Shown one piece after another: positions 26,888 through 36,813 of a stretch of DNA of 64,000 nucleotides (its first letter is position 1; each line of letters opens with the position of its first letter). The notes below the pieces were generated by a model. The model made no database searches. It had not been told where the DNA came from and worked only from the letters and a program-made list of their open reading frames with translations. Source of the DNA: Anaerolineales bacterium (lineage in GTDB: Bacteria; Chloroflexota; Anaerolineae; Anaerolineales; JABWBV01); the NCBI GenBank assembly GCA_020634875.1, contig JACKAX010000001.1, positions 1 to 64,000 on the forward strand, written 5' to 3'. The position numbers were made by a program, and so were the translations under genes.

Positions 26888-28039
26888 TTATTCGAACGAG
26901 GAATATTGAGTTATCCCAAAATGACCTGCACATACTTTTTTGAGTGCGGTGACGACATTTTCCACAGAAATGTTTTTTAAACGGCTTTCACAGAAATTTG
27001 TGTGGCAAATCCCCGCAGCAAAATGACAATGTTCTACCTTGTTTTCTTCAGGCTTCAATTTCTGAAGCATAACCATCGGTTCCCCTTCCAACGGCCCATT
27101 CCAGGCAGGATTTCCAGCGCCCATTAAAATTACAGAAGGTTTGTTCAAGGCCTGGCAGATTTGGGTCGGAGCAGTATCCACGGAAATTACAGCGGTAGAT
27201 AATTTAAGGATAGCCGCAAACTGAAGCATGGTGGTTTCTCCGGTTGCAAGGATCGGCGGAGTTCCCATGCCGTGAGCGATTTGTTCGGCGAGCGAACGTT
27301 CGTTGGCTGTTCCGGTAATGACAATTTTGCTTTGAAAGCGTGCGTGGATTTCATTCCCAAGATCGGCCCAACGTTCTGCTAACCACTCATTACAACCCCA
27401 GTGACACCCCGGATGAAATACAAAAAAGGGGGCTCCTTCCTGCCACCCCTGAGCATATAACCACTGTCGCGCCCAAGCCTCAGCCTCCGAGGGAATCCAA
27501 ATTTCCATTGCATAAGAATGTACCTTTAGCCCTATTGCCTCTAAGATTTTCGCATTGCGCGTTCTTGAGTCTTGTTGCCCCTCATCCAAGCCCAAATTGA
27601 TATCGAGAAAATGATCGTACCGCCCTTGTTCATACCCTACCTGAAAAGGTCTCCCTAACATTCGTGAAAATAGCAGGGTTTGATCTCCCACAAATCGTAA
27701 GTGCAAAACCAAATCTACCTTTTGATATAGTTGTAGCAATGCTTGTGCTTGATAGGCAATAGCCTCTACCCGCGTAAACCAATTTGCCTGCTCACGGAAA
27801 AGATAAAAATGGACAATTCTATCGAGATAAGGGCAATTTTTTAAAATGGGTGCAGCATAATGATTAGCCAGCAACATGATTTTGGCGGAGGGGAACTCCA
27901 TGCGCAAACTGCGTAATACAGGAACAGCATACAATAAGCCACTCATGTGATCACGAACGACAACTAAAATTCTTGGGCAATCTTTTTGCAAAATTGCTTC
28001 AAGCCTGGTATCCCTATGTGTTAATTTTGCTAATTCCAT
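26888..28039 (-). CDS. GT9 family glycosyltransferase (heptosyltransferase-like)
   Basis: Two Rossmann domains with RILVVVRDHMSGLLYAVPVL at the start and VISVDTAPTQICQALNKP in the second half, the motif that holds the nucleotide-sugar. The N-terminal DHMSGLL is the GT9 acceptor loop with Asp as base. It has several Cys near the C-terminus. It starts 7 bases upstream of the S41 peptidase gene end and is probably co-transcribed with it. A role in cell-surface glycan synthesis is inferred. Confidence 0.85.
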   Translation of the reverse strand: MELAKLTHRDTRLEAILQKDCPRILVVVRDHMSGLLYAVPVLRSLRMEFPSAKIMLLANHYAAPILKNCPYLDRIVHFYLFREQANWFTRVEAIAYQAQALLQLYQKVDLVLHLRFVGDQTLLFSRMLGRPFQVGYEQGRYDHFLDINLGLDEGQQDSRTRNAKILEAIGLKVHSYAMEIWIPSEAEAWARQWLYAQGWQEGAPFFVFHPGCHWGCNEWLAERWADLGNEIHARFQSKIVITGTANERSLAEQIAHGMGTPPILATGETTMLQFAAILKLSTAVISVDTAPTQICQALNKPSVILMGAGNPAWNGPLEGEPMVMLQKLKPEENKVEHCHFAAGICHTNFCESRLKNISVENVVTALKKVCAGHFGITQYSSFE

Positions 28040-28596
28040 AAACGAAACCCCAGTATATCTCTATAAAATTTGGCTCAGATAAAAAGCCTGCTGTTGATCA
28101 GAAAAAGAATTAGGATTTTTCCATTCTCGGTGGGCCAATCCTAATTATGGAAGACCCAAAGTTAATCATTACACCGTAAAGTAAGTAGTCGTAAGTTTGC
28201 AAACGAATCAAACATCAAAGGATCTCGTTTACAAAACATTAATGTTGCCCATCAAATAATAACAAAATTTGTCGTAAATTGGGAGAAGACACCATGATCG
28301 CAACCCCAAATTCGCTAAACGCATGAAGAAATAGCGTTCCCGTGGCACAAGCTCCGCAATAACCCCCAAAAAACCAAATCATTTCCCCACGGGACGATCT
28401 CCATAAAAGAAAATGCTACGATTTTTTGTGCAAAATCCTAGCATTTTATCTATTTAGGGGCAAATTCTCATTGTCGTAAAGACACCCTGATCTTCAAATT
28501 TATCCTCAGGTTCTTTTTCTAGGGCAATGGACTTTGATTTCACTTAGATGATTGAAAAAGAAGGACAAGTGCTTCAGGTCCGGGGAGAGGAGGGGC
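28040..28596. other. Long AT-rich intergenic region with inverted repeats
   Basis: This 557-base gap has no convincing ORF. It contains AATTAGGATT/AATCCTAATT (28108-28117 and 28137-28146, perfect 10 bp) and an 8-bp TCCCGTGG/CCACGGGA pair at about 28338-28396. TTTGCAAAC words occur near 28196. It holds the promoter of the GT9/S41 pair. A small RNA or leader cannot be excluded. Confidence 0.45.
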
Positions 28597-30219
28597 TCAT
28601 GCTCCATTTTCCCCACCGCTTGTAAAATACCACTTCACCGAAGGCTCACCGATTCCGTAATCACTAACCGAGGCCACGTACCAGAAAAAGTTTTGCACAG
28701 GCGTCAAATGAGAGACTGTAAACTCCGTGCCTCCATACACTGGAACGTAAGTCACCTCAGAACCATCCTCCGAACTTATTACTAACATAAATTCTTCAAC
28801 CCCTGCGACTGCCTCCCACTGAAACGTAGCACTCGTCCCTGATAACACGTTGCCGTCCAAAGGTGCAATCAAATTGGGAGGAGGCATCAAAACTCCGGAT
28901 AACGCAGTGTGGAAAATACCTTCCGAATATGGCCCGTAAACATCATTGTCATATCGAGCGCGAATGCGCCAATAATAGGTGGTATCCGGGAGTAGGTTTT
29001 TATAATCCGTAAATGTTCCTTTCCCGGTGGGAAATGTTGCCAACCAAAGTACCCAGTCGGACATATCCGGGTTGGGCGAAATCTGTAAATCCACCTCAAT
29101 CGCTTCTGGAAGATCGCAGGTGTCCCAATAATATTCAGGAATTAAGGTGTTGACCGTTGTCCCTGTTTCGGGCCAAATTAATACGGGGTGGTCGTTGCAC
29201 GTATACGCGTTTCGAGTGACAATCGGGAGATAAATTTTTATTTCTGGCCCATACAACCATGTTTCCCCATACCCAACCATCAAGATTCGTCCCTTGCCGT
29301 TATATGTCATTGCGTGTTGTTCCCTAGCCCCGGGAGAATCTACTGGACTAGTTTCGACCCAATCCGTGCCGTCATACTCCCAGGTATCACCGAGCGCTGT
29401 CCCCGTAGGATATTGCGGGCCATATCCGCCATAGAGCACCACTTTTCCAATCATGGGGTTATAGGCCAGCGCATGACCCCAACGTGGCATAGGAGATGTC
29501 GCCGTCGTGATCAGCATCCAATCCGTGCCATCATATTCCCAAGTCGTATCCAGCCCTGTCGCACTGCCACCATCACCGCCGAAGAGCACTGTCCGGCAAC
29601 GTGCTGAGTCAAAAGTCATCCCCGTCAGATAAACACTCGCAGGACTGTTAACGACCGGGCTTTCCATCCAATCCGCCCCATCATATTCCCACGTTCCGGT
29701 TGGATATTCACCCCCTCCAAACACTACCACTTTTTCCCGGCAGGAATCGTAAGTCATGCCAAAGCCCATGCGCGGGACAGGCGCATGCTCGGTTTGCACT
29801 TGCGCCCAATCCGTGCCATCATATTCCCAGGTATCGTTCAGCGCGCTGCCCACGCCATCATTGCCGCCAAAGACCACAACCACGCCCCGTGCCTGGTCAT
29901 ACGCCATCCCATGCCAGAACCGGGCGGGAGGTTGGTGCGTGGGGTTCACCATCGTCCAGGTGTTCCCATCGTATTCCAGTGTTTCGGCTAAACTTGGGTG
30001 ATTCCAGTTCCTTCCCCCAAACATCACCGTCACCTTCCGCTCAGAATCATAAACCATCTGCATCCCGCCCCGGTCCCAATCGGGGTCTGTACGTATTAAG
30101 TGCCATGTAGGCTGAGGAAATAGATTTTCTTGCCCTGCCTGGGCTTGCTCATACTGCATGTTCCCCAAAAAACCAACCACCAACAAAACCAAACCGACGA
30201 AACTCAAGGTTCTCTTCAT
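28597..30219 (-). CDS. Exported kelch-repeat protein with fibronectin-like domains
   Basis: A signal peptide of about 30 residues is followed by six or seven blades with the kelch pattern (VVVFGG, then TWEYDGTDW), making a beta-propeller of about 300 residues. Two fibronectin type III-like domains follow. It is a predicted surface or secreted binding protein. The start at 30219 is chosen because AGGAG lies 8 bases upstream; an ATG at 30234 also exists. Confidence 0.85.
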   Translation of the reverse strand: MKRTLSFVGLVLLVVGFLGNMQYEQAQAGQENLFPQPTWHLIRTDPDWDRGGMQMVYDSERKVTVMFGGRNWNHPSLAETLEYDGNTWTMVNPTHQPPARFWHGMAYDQARGVVVVFGGNDGVGSALNDTWEYDGTDWAQVQTEHAPVPRMGFGMTYDSCREKVVVFGGGEYPTGTWEYDGADWMESPVVNSPASVYLTGMTFDSARCRTVLFGGDGGSATGLDTTWEYDGTDWMLITTATSPMPRWGHALAYNPMIGKVVLYGGYGPQYPTGTALGDTWEYDGTDWVETSPVDSPGAREQHAMTYNGKGRILMVGYGETWLYGPEIKIYLPIVTRNAYTCNDHPVLIWPETGTTVNTLIPEYYWDTCDLPEAIEVDLQISPNPDMSDWVLWLATFPTGKGTFTDYKNLLPDTTYYWRIRARYDNDVYGPYSEGIFHTALSGVLMPPPNLIAPLDGNVLSGTSATFQWEAVAGVEEFMLVISSEDGSEVTYVPVYGGTEFTVSHLTPVQNFFWYVASVSDYGIGEPSVKWYFTSGGENGA

Positions 30220-30298
30220 GGCTGCTCTCCTCATTGAGCAAAAGAATTAAGATATTTGGCTGTCTACCCTTTTTGTGAAAATTATAACTATTTCAAGA

Positions 30299-31003
30299 TC
30301 AACTTGCAATTGGCGATTTTTCGCTCCGAAACGTTTTCGACTTCCCATGTACCGCATCTTCTCGAATGCGCCACTCCCCCGCCGTAAAATTGGATTCGAG
30401 TAATTGCTGAAACACCTTTTCATGCGTAGACGCTTTCAACGTAAGCATATCTCCCGTCTGAAAAGGATAAAACCCCGTCATCCCACTGATCCGCGCGATG
30501 AAATATTTATTCCTTGGCAAATAAACTGGCCCCTCAAAATGTTCCAACTCTGCCCGCGCGGGTAACCGATCCCCACTCATCTTCCCCTCACACACCATCT
30601 CTGCCCCATGTTTCACCGCAAAACGGGCAGGAATACGCTCTGACACCTGCACTTCTGCGTAATCATACGGCGTGTGGAAAAAGAGTCGTTCCATGAAAGC
30701 AAAGGATCGAAGGGAATTAAACGCGTGGGGCAAGTAAAAGCCATCCGCAGTTTGCCCATCCGCCCGAGCACTCACCGCCACCGAAACCGACAACTCATTG
30801 AACCGTGCCCCTTTCCAAACCACCTGCGGGACACTGATCAAAATCCCAGCGCGCCCATGATCGTTGTAGGGGAAAAGTCGTTCAGGGGTTAACAATTCCC
30901 GCCAATAGGCCAGGTCTGCCGTACCATAAAGCACTACTTCTTTGACATGTTCGATATAGGCGGCAAATTGAAGAGAGGCTCGGGATTTCATGTTACTGAT
31001 CAC
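30299..31003 (-). CDS. Conserved hypothetical, possibly acetoacetate-decarboxylase-like fold
   Basis: I do not recognise this protein with certainty. The mixture of beta strands with PQVVWKGARFNELSVSV and GFYLPHAFNS is reminiscent of the DUF2071/acetoacetate-decarboxylase-like fold, but a catalytic Lys is not clear. It may start at the GTG at 31003 or the ATG at 30991. It lies 13 bases downstream of the PyrK-like gene and is likely in its operon. Confidence 0.55.
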   Translation of the reverse strand: MISNMKSRASLQFAAYIEHVKEVVLYGTADLAYWRELLTPERLFPYNDHGRAGILISVPQVVWKGARFNELSVSVAVSARADGQTADGFYLPHAFNSLRSFAFMERLFFHTPYDYAEVQVSERIPARFAVKHGAEMVCEGKMSGDRLPARAELEHFEGPVYLPRNKYFIARISGMTGFYPFQTGDMLTLKASTHEKVFQQLLESNFTAGEWRIREDAVHGKSKTFRSEKSPIAS

Positions 31004-31016
31004 ATCTTACTGGGGG

Positions 31017-31712
31017 CTACCCCACTGTTATCAATTCTTTCACGTCAAACACCGGCCCGTCTTTGCACGCCAGCCAATACCGTCGCGCGTTACCCACCGC
31101 GCACACCCCACAATCGGCAATCCCGCCGCAGGGCATGGGGGTGACGATCAGAGCCTGCGCGGGGCAGGGGAGATAACGGTCTTTCGTGAGTTTAAGAAGT
31201 TTTGGGAGATCTGGTACGCGTTCTAACGGAAGATCAAGAACGAGGAAATCAGCCCAACGAAGAGCTGGAGAGAGGTCAGTGAGGGGGTTGATTTCAATAG
31301 AGACAGGGAGAAAAGGAGTTGATGCGAAAAGGTGAGCAGGAAGGAAAAAAGCAACGTTGTCGGCGAGGGGGAGCAGGGGAAGCAGGCGCGCAATCGTGTC
31401 ACCGAGGGCTACCAGGGCCAGGTTACGGATGGAACCGGGGAGACGAAACCCCTTACCAAGGGGGCCGCGCAGATGGAGGGTGGTGCCCAATTGCCAGGTA
31501 GGAGGGATGGGCGGAGCGGCGAGGAAAGAACCGGGACTCCGTTCGGTGGGGTATAACACCGTCGCGAGGGGGGCATCCGTATCGTCTGGGGCATACGCGA
31601 GGAGATATTGACCGGGAGCGGGGAGGGCTTTTTCGGGGCAGGTGATGCGCGCGGCGGGGCGTCCTTCGGGGGTCAGTTGAAACTCTGCGACGTTTCCAAC
31701 GTAATTTTGCAT
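31017..31712 (-). CDS. PyrK-like dihydroorotate dehydrogenase electron-transfer subunit
   Basis: An NAD-dependent iron-sulfur flavoprotein subunit. The FAD-binding barrel region shows PAPGQYLLAYAP, and the C-terminus carries the [2Fe-2S] ligands in CGGIADCGVCAV with a fourth Cys about 12 residues on (LACKDG). No pyrD gene is in the window, so the partner is elsewhere. The central NAD domain is short and unusual for PyrK. Confidence 0.8.
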   Translation of the reverse strand: MQNYVGNVAEFQLTPEGRPAARITCPEKALPAPGQYLLAYAPDDTDAPLATVLYPTERSPGSFLAAPPIPPTWQLGTTLHLRGPLGKGFRLPGSIRNLALVALGDTIARLLPLLPLADNVAFFLPAHLFASTPFLPVSIEINPLTDLSPALRWADFLVLDLPLERVPDLPKLLKLTKDRYLPCPAQALIVTPMPCGGIADCGVCAVGNARRYWLACKDGPVFDVKELITVG

Positions 31713-31816
31713 GGCGGCATGGTATCATGCTTTTCGTTCGTCTCGCAAGAAGTTTGCCGTAAACCGATACTTTTTCAGGTTTGCGTGCAAAGAAAGATAT
31801 TTTTAAGGAGAAGTCT

Positions 31817-32932
31817 ATGAATATTTCAACCATTGTCGGTGGCATTGCAACCCTGTCCTGGTTGTTGGTGATCGGAGCGGTTGCCATTACAGTCTTAAGA
31901 GCCTCGCGTGGACGGGGCACCAAAAGCAGTTTGACGTTGATCATTGCATCCATTGTCTTCGCCCTCATCCTCACTACGATCAGTCAGGGGTTGGTTTTCA
32001 TTCCCCCCGAATCGCGTGGGGTTGTAATTTCGGCGTTGCAGGCTGGTGGGGTGCGCCAAGAAGGGCTAGACAGTGGCCTGAACTGGATCGTGCCGTATGC
32101 AGAGAATGTGGTCACCTACTCGATCTCGCGCCAGTCTTACACGATGTCCGCCGCGACAAATGAGGGCGCGATTCAAGGTGATGACTCGGTGCAAGCACGC
32201 ACCTCAGATGGGCAGATTGTCTATGTGGATGCCTCAGTGATTTATGCCCTCAAGCCCAGTGCGGTGGTGACGGTTCACATCAACTGGCAGAATACCTACC
32301 AGGATGGCCTCGTGCGCCCGGTCTCTCGCGGGATTATCCGTGATGTAGTCTCCGGGTTTGGCATTGAAGATGTCTATGGGGAGAAACGGGCCGAGGTTGA
32401 AAATTCCATCACCAGCGAACTGGAAAGCAAACTAGATGCCGAAGGCTTTATGTTGATTGACTTTGTTCTGCGAAACATCTCGTTTTCCGATGAATATGCC
32501 GCTTCGGTTGAACAAAAGCAGATTGCTGAGCAGCAGGCCCAACAAGCAAAATTTGTAGTCGAACAAAAGAAGCAAGAGGCTGAACAAGCTCGCCAAACTG
32601 CACAGGGGCAGGCTGACGCGGTCGCCATTGCCGCGGAAGGGGATGCGAAAGCGGTTGTGATCGCCGCCCAGGCAGAAGCGGAAGCCCGCGTCATCGAGGC
32701 CAAAGCGGAGGCCGAAGCCCTGCAATTGCTGGCCGATGCCATCCGCGACAATCCCGATGTGTTGACCTTGCAATACATTGATAAACTGGCCCCGAACATC
32801 TCGGTAATGCTCCTCCCAGCGGATAATCCGTTCTTATTCCCCCTCCCGCAGATCGGCCCACCCGCCGCGACCGATACGACCAGTTCTGGAACCACAGTGA
32901 TTCCCACACCTACCACAGTGATTACACCGTAA
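31817..32932 (+). CDS. SPFH/Band 7 family membrane protein
   Basis: A stomatin/prohibitin-like scaffold protein. Two hydrophobic segments near the N-terminus (about 1-30 and 40-65), then the Band 7 domain with VFIPPESRGVV and YALKPSAVVTVHINW, and a long Ala/Glu/Gln coiled coil (about 225-305). It forms ring-like assemblies in membrane microdomains in other bacteria. The ATG at 31817 has AAGGAG 6 bases before it; 12 upstream codons in the frame are ignored. The last residues are Pro/Thr-rich. Confidence 0.92.
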   Translation: MNISTIVGGIATLSWLLVIGAVAITVLRASRGRGTKSSLTLIIASIVFALILTTISQGLVFIPPESRGVVISALQAGGVRQEGLDSGLNWIVPYAENVVTYSISRQSYTMSAATNEGAIQGDDSVQARTSDGQIVYVDASVIYALKPSAVVTVHINWQNTYQDGLVRPVSRGIIRDVVSGFGIEDVYGEKRAEVENSITSELESKLDAEGFMLIDFVLRNISFSDEYAASVEQKQIAEQQAQQAKFVVEQKKQEAEQARQTAQGQADAVAIAAEGDAKAVVIAAQAEAEARVIEAKAEAEALQLLADAIRDNPDVLTLQYIDKLAPNISVMLLPADNPFLFPLPQIGPPAATDTTSSGTTVIPTPTTVITP

Positions 32933-32942
32933 GGGTATCTCT

Positions 32943-32986
32943 CTACATAAAAAAGGCCGGACGCGCGTCCGGCCTTTTTTATGTAG
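32943..32986. terminator. 44-base perfect palindrome, bidirectional terminator
   Basis: Exact complementary 22-base arms with core GGCCGGACGC and A6/T6 runs. It lies between the SPFH gene and the convergent membrane-protein gene, 10 bases after the SPFH stop. Confidence 0.93.
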
Positions 32987-33035
32987 GTTTTAAGGGGTGT
33001 AAGCCTTGGTTTTTTCCAAGTTCGCCTTTGATGTG

Positions 33036-35111
33036 TTAATCACCGGGCAAGAGATCACACTGAAGCTCGCTTGAAACGCTAATAGCTGCTTCACCTGGAG
33101 CAAGTGAATTCCAAAAAGCACAAAATGCAGGACGGTCGCGCGTTTTTTTGCTCGTGCTATAGGCTTTGAGGATAAGCTCTTCGGCTTGTCGCCAATTTTC
33201 TAGGTGGGCATTGGCCGCGACAAAAGGAAACCATTCATACGCGCTCATTGGTTCATACCCTAATCGAGCTGCTTCTTCACCCAGGCTGATAATTCCTTGC
33301 CAGTCTTCTATTTGTTCCGCGAGTTTGGCTTTTTGATAGTAATAACACCAGGTATGTTCCGGTTCAGGGCCAAGAATGGTTTGAAAGGTTTCATTTGAGT
33401 AAGCCTGTTCCGTTTGGATGCGCGTCAAGTTAGATACTGAGGCAGCTTGAGCAGTTAATGAAGGGAGATCGCCCAAAAACCCATCTTCAGGAGATAACAC
33501 CCAGAGACAACTCCCCATTTCTGGTTCATAAAAAATGACTATCCCATCTTGGCTGGTACTAGAAAAAGATAGATTTCTCAATTTACCCCTTACTTTCGCC
33601 CCGTTTAGAAAAACATCCATGTCACGCCAAAAGGTATTATCCAATTCTACAAACCAGTATGATTGTTCGGGGTATTGAACCTGAAGGGGGTAAAGCGCAT
33701 TGAGCGCGGATGAGGTTGAATACCCTCCTACATACTGAAATATTGCACCATCTGAGAACAGGGCCGTCCGGTCTTCCAACCCGGGAACGCGCCACGCAAG
33801 CTGCCAAAAAAATCGTTGCTGCTTCACCCAATCCCAGCGAAATTCGTTTGCACTTCGCAAATGAACGCCTGTCGCTAGACTCACACAAAGGGCCAGGAAG
33901 ATGATCTTTTGCTCGGTCTTGTGGAACAAAAAGTCCAATCCGCCCACGAAGAAAATACAGGTTCCTAATAGAGCGGGAAGGGCAAACCGAGAGGAAAACA
34001 CACCAACACTGATTTGATTATCGGTAGCCCAAGTCGGGAGCAAGGCCATCAGAATCGCGAGGAAACCAAGAGGAATTGCCTGCCGGTAAAAGGGGGTATT
34101 GTCTGTTTCAACAGAAGTTTTCTTAACACGCCATAGAAAAAAGAAGATAAGAATTCCAATCAAGGCTCCCCACCCCCAGGAGGCCAGGAGGAATCGATCA
34201 GAGATATCGAATAATTCTAATTTAAGCGCATCCGCCCAAGCGGCGAAAATCAAGTGAACAAAATCCTGAACAGCAACCGTGAGACCGTGCTGAAAACCTA
34301 AAAGCGGATTTTCCCGGATGAGTTCGAGCAATTTTAAGGCGTTTGGATCGCCACCGGGAATTTCGAGAAAAAAGGCCCGCCAGATAACGAGCATTGCCAT
34401 AACCCCATAATAAGGCAATGAATATTTCACCGTAAGAGCTAGACGTTCTCGCCGAGTCAACGATGCATCAAGAACTAACCAAAGAAAGACTGGGCGGATG
34501 AGTTCCAACCCCCATAGATATTCCATGCTCAACGCGTGGATTAATTGTGTCACAAGCGCCAGGATCGTGAATAACCAGAAATGTTTTGGGCTTCGCTGTG
34601 CAGTCAACATGGCTCCAAAAGAGAAAGCGCATAAGGCCCAGGTGATCCAGTGTTGACTGAATGCAACTGCAATAGGTTGTAAAGTAAAGGCTGGATAAAC
34701 TGCAAACAGAATGGCTATCCAGGTAACCCGCGAGGGAAAACGAGGCCAGATTTTACTCAACATCCACCAAACCCCCAACGTAGTCAACCAACGCATCACG
34801 AGTGTAAACAGATGCCACTTCAACGGGGAAACGCCAAAAAGCGGAGCAGTTAATACAAATGTCCAAGCAGAAAATGGGCGGTCATATGCGTAAAAGGCCC
34901 AAAAGTTGGAGTGATTTTGAATCATGTTAATGACAGGCCAATCATCCCAATAAAAGCCAAGGAAGGGGATCAAAGGTGCATAAACGCCTGCGGTCAATAG
35001 CAGGAGTACCATGGGCATCCTTTGTTTACGGATAAGAAAACTCATAGAAACATTTTGAAATCGGTACTCTGTTAACGAAGTCTTGCCAGTTTGCAAACGG
35101 ACAAACTTCAT
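33036..35111 (-). CDS. Large polytopic membrane protein with TPR-like tail
   Basis: About eleven membrane segments fill the first 430 residues, with GFYWDDWPVI in the first outer loop; this Asp-containing loop resembles GT-C glycosyltransferases. The C-terminal 250 residues are soluble and end in short helices that look TPR-like. Function is not established; a surface glycosylation role is a guess. GAGAAAG precedes the ATG at 35111. Confidence 0.75.
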   Translation of the reverse strand: MKFVRLQTGKTSLTEYRFQNVSMSFLIRKQRMPMVLLLLTAGVYAPLIPFLGFYWDDWPVINMIQNHSNFWAFYAYDRPFSAWTFVLTAPLFGVSPLKWHLFTLVMRWLTTLGVWWMLSKIWPRFPSRVTWIAILFAVYPAFTLQPIAVAFSQHWITWALCAFSFGAMLTAQRSPKHFWLFTILALVTQLIHALSMEYLWGLELIRPVFLWLVLDASLTRRERLALTVKYSLPYYGVMAMLVIWRAFFLEIPGGDPNALKLLELIRENPLLGFQHGLTVAVQDFVHLIFAAWADALKLELFDISDRFLLASWGWGALIGILIFFFLWRVKKTSVETDNTPFYRQAIPLGFLAILMALLPTWATDNQISVGVFSSRFALPALLGTCIFFVGGLDFLFHKTEQKIIFLALCVSLATGVHLRSANEFRWDWVKQQRFFWQLAWRVPGLEDRTALFSDGAIFQYVGGYSTSSALNALYPLQVQYPEQSYWFVELDNTFWRDMDVFLNGAKVRGKLRNLSFSSTSQDGIVIFYEPEMGSCLWVLSPEDGFLGDLPSLTAQAASVSNLTRIQTEQAYSNETFQTILGPEPEHTWCYYYQKAKLAEQIEDWQGIISLGEEAARLGYEPMSAYEWFPFVAANAHLENWRQAEELILKAYSTSKKTRDRPAFCAFWNSLAPGEAAISVSSELQCDLLPGD

Positions 35112-35268
35112 ACGACTTTCTCAATAAAGCATTCAATCACAGTTAGTGGATCGCCGAACCCTTCATCGTCTGATAAATACTACTGCTGTGATATGGCCTA
35201 CGAAACACACAATAAATTGAAATCTCTTCCGATACGATCTCACACTCTGCACATTACGGTTTCATCGC

Positions 35269-36813
35269 TTAAGGATGGGTTTCAATTTGCTCCAAGTAGG
35301 GGAGGTTCTTTTCTTGGAGTTGTTCTTTTACTGTGCTTAACATTTCGTCCCCAATACTTTTTTGGGTGGAATATAGATTGTTTAACTCTTCGGGGTCGTT
35401 TTCGAGATCGTAAAGCTCGAGAAGTTCGCTGCCATCGAGCTCGTTATATCCAAAGAAATACATGAGCTTGTAATTGCCCTGCACGAGCGCGACCGTGCCC
35501 TGTGTAATCGGGGCGTTTTCCGGGGTCTTTTCTGATTCGAGGACGAAGATGGGCCGGTCCGGAGCAGAGGGGCCAAATGGCGGTAGTAGAGTCCCTTCGC
35601 CCCACGCGGGCCTTTCCTGTCCGGTCAGATGGGCGAGGGTGGGGAGTACATCCAGCGCACTGGTTTTTTCGGTGATGTCCTGTCGGGTTTGCTGTCCGGG
35701 GGGAAAGATGAGCAGGGGGATGTGAATGACGGGTTGGTGCAAAAGGTAGGTGCTGTGTCCGCGCACGCCGCGCTCGAACAGTTCGCCATGGTCGGAGGTC
35801 AACACAAGCCAGGTGTTTTCTAAAATCCCCGCGCTTTCCAGCCCCTGATACAGCCGGGCAAATTCTGCGTCCACATAAAGAATGAATTCGTCGTACCACT
35901 GCCGTTGTTCGAGCAACCGTGCCGTCCCGACCCCGCGGTTGAACAAGTGTTTGGGCTTTTCCGGGGGGCGGTAGCCATCTCCTTGAAATGTGCCAAAAAA
36001 ATCATCCCGCGTGGCGTAGGGATTGTGTGGGGGCAAAAAGTGGTAGTAGCTCAAAAAAGGCTGTGGGACAGTGGCAACCTGGTCACGCAACCAGTCAATA
36101 CCGTTTTCCAGCAGAAAATAATCGTCTGTATTGATGTTCGGCAGACCACGGGGGAAATGCTGTAACAGATCGACGTATTTACGCGTCCGCAGCGCTTCAT
36201 AGATGCGGGCAAAAAACAGGGAGTAGTTCGAGTGATCCTCTTGAGGTTTTAGCGCACGTACCGCACTGACCGAGGCGATATCCTCATCCTTTTTGAAGAA
36301 GGAGTTGATTAACTGGTTCTTTTCTAAAAAGAGCTGCTCCCGAGGCACATAATCTTCGATTTCGCGGAAAAAAGCCTTAAGCACCGAATTTGCCAGGGGA
36401 TTGTGGGAATAGGCCATCCGGTGATAGTTGGGAAACGTATGGAAAAGGCTTTTGGTAGCAAATGTCTGGGTGACGGTTTTTGCGGGAAAGCCCATTGCAC
36501 GGTGGGTCCAGGGGAGTGTGCCGGTCAACAGGGAAGCGGTACCCGGTGTGGTAAAGTTTCCCCCGGAGAAGTGGTTGTGATAGACAATGGCCTTTTCAGC
36601 GAGCCGTTCGATATTTGGGGTGGTCTTGCGCGGGTAGCCATACAGGGACATATTATGGGCAGAAAAGGCATCAAAAACGACAATCAGCACGTTTTGGACA
36701 TTCGCGTTTTGCGGCAGTGCGTTGGTTGGAGCAATAAATTGGGGTAGAGCGTAACTTGCGGAAAGCAATCCGGCGAGTTTTAAAAAATCCCGGCGATTGA
36801 GCGGTTGGTTCAT
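35269..36813 (-). CDS. Tat-exported sulfatase-fold hydrolase with Thr at the nucleophile site
   Basis: The N-terminus NRRDFLKLAG is a twin-arginine signal. The alkaline phosphatase/sulfatase fold shows FDAFS (metal Asp48), and LTSDHGELFERG as the second metal site. At the place of the sulfatase nucleophile motif C/S-x-P-x-R it has T88-T-P-G-T92 followed by ASLLTG. The missing Cys/Ser and Arg point to a phospho- or phosphoglycerol-transferase-like reaction with Thr, or an inactive paralogue. It overlaps the next upstream gene by 4 bases. Confidence 0.88.
   Translation of the reverse strand: MNQPLNRRDFLKLAGLLSASYALPQFIAPTNALPQNANVQNVLIVVFDAFSAHNMSLYGYPRKTTPNIERLAEKAIVYHNHFSGGNFTTPGTASLLTGTLPWTHRAMGFPAKTVTQTFATKSLFHTFPNYHRMAYSHNPLANSVLKAFFREIEDYVPREQLFLEKNQLINSFFKKDEDIASVSAVRALKPQEDHSNYSLFFARIYEALRTRKYVDLLQHFPRGLPNINTDDYFLLENGIDWLRDQVATVPQPFLSYYHFLPPHNPYATRDDFFGTFQGDGYRPPEKPKHLFNRGVGTARLLEQRQWYDEFILYVDAEFARLYQGLESAGILENTWLVLTSDHGELFERGVRGHSTYLLHQPVIHIPLLIFPPGQQTRQDITEKTSALDVLPTLAHLTGQERPAWGEGTLLPPFGPSAPDRPIFVLESEKTPENAPITQGTVALVQGNYKLMYFFGYNELDGSELLELYDLENDPEELNNLYSTQKSIGDEMLSTVKEQLQEKNLPYLEQIETHP

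Noticed and set aside
28300..28420. Possible riboswitch in the long intergenic region
   Set aside because: An 8-bp TCCCGTGG/CCACGGGA pair exists, but I see no core motif of a known riboswitch class and the genes on either side do not suggest a ligand.
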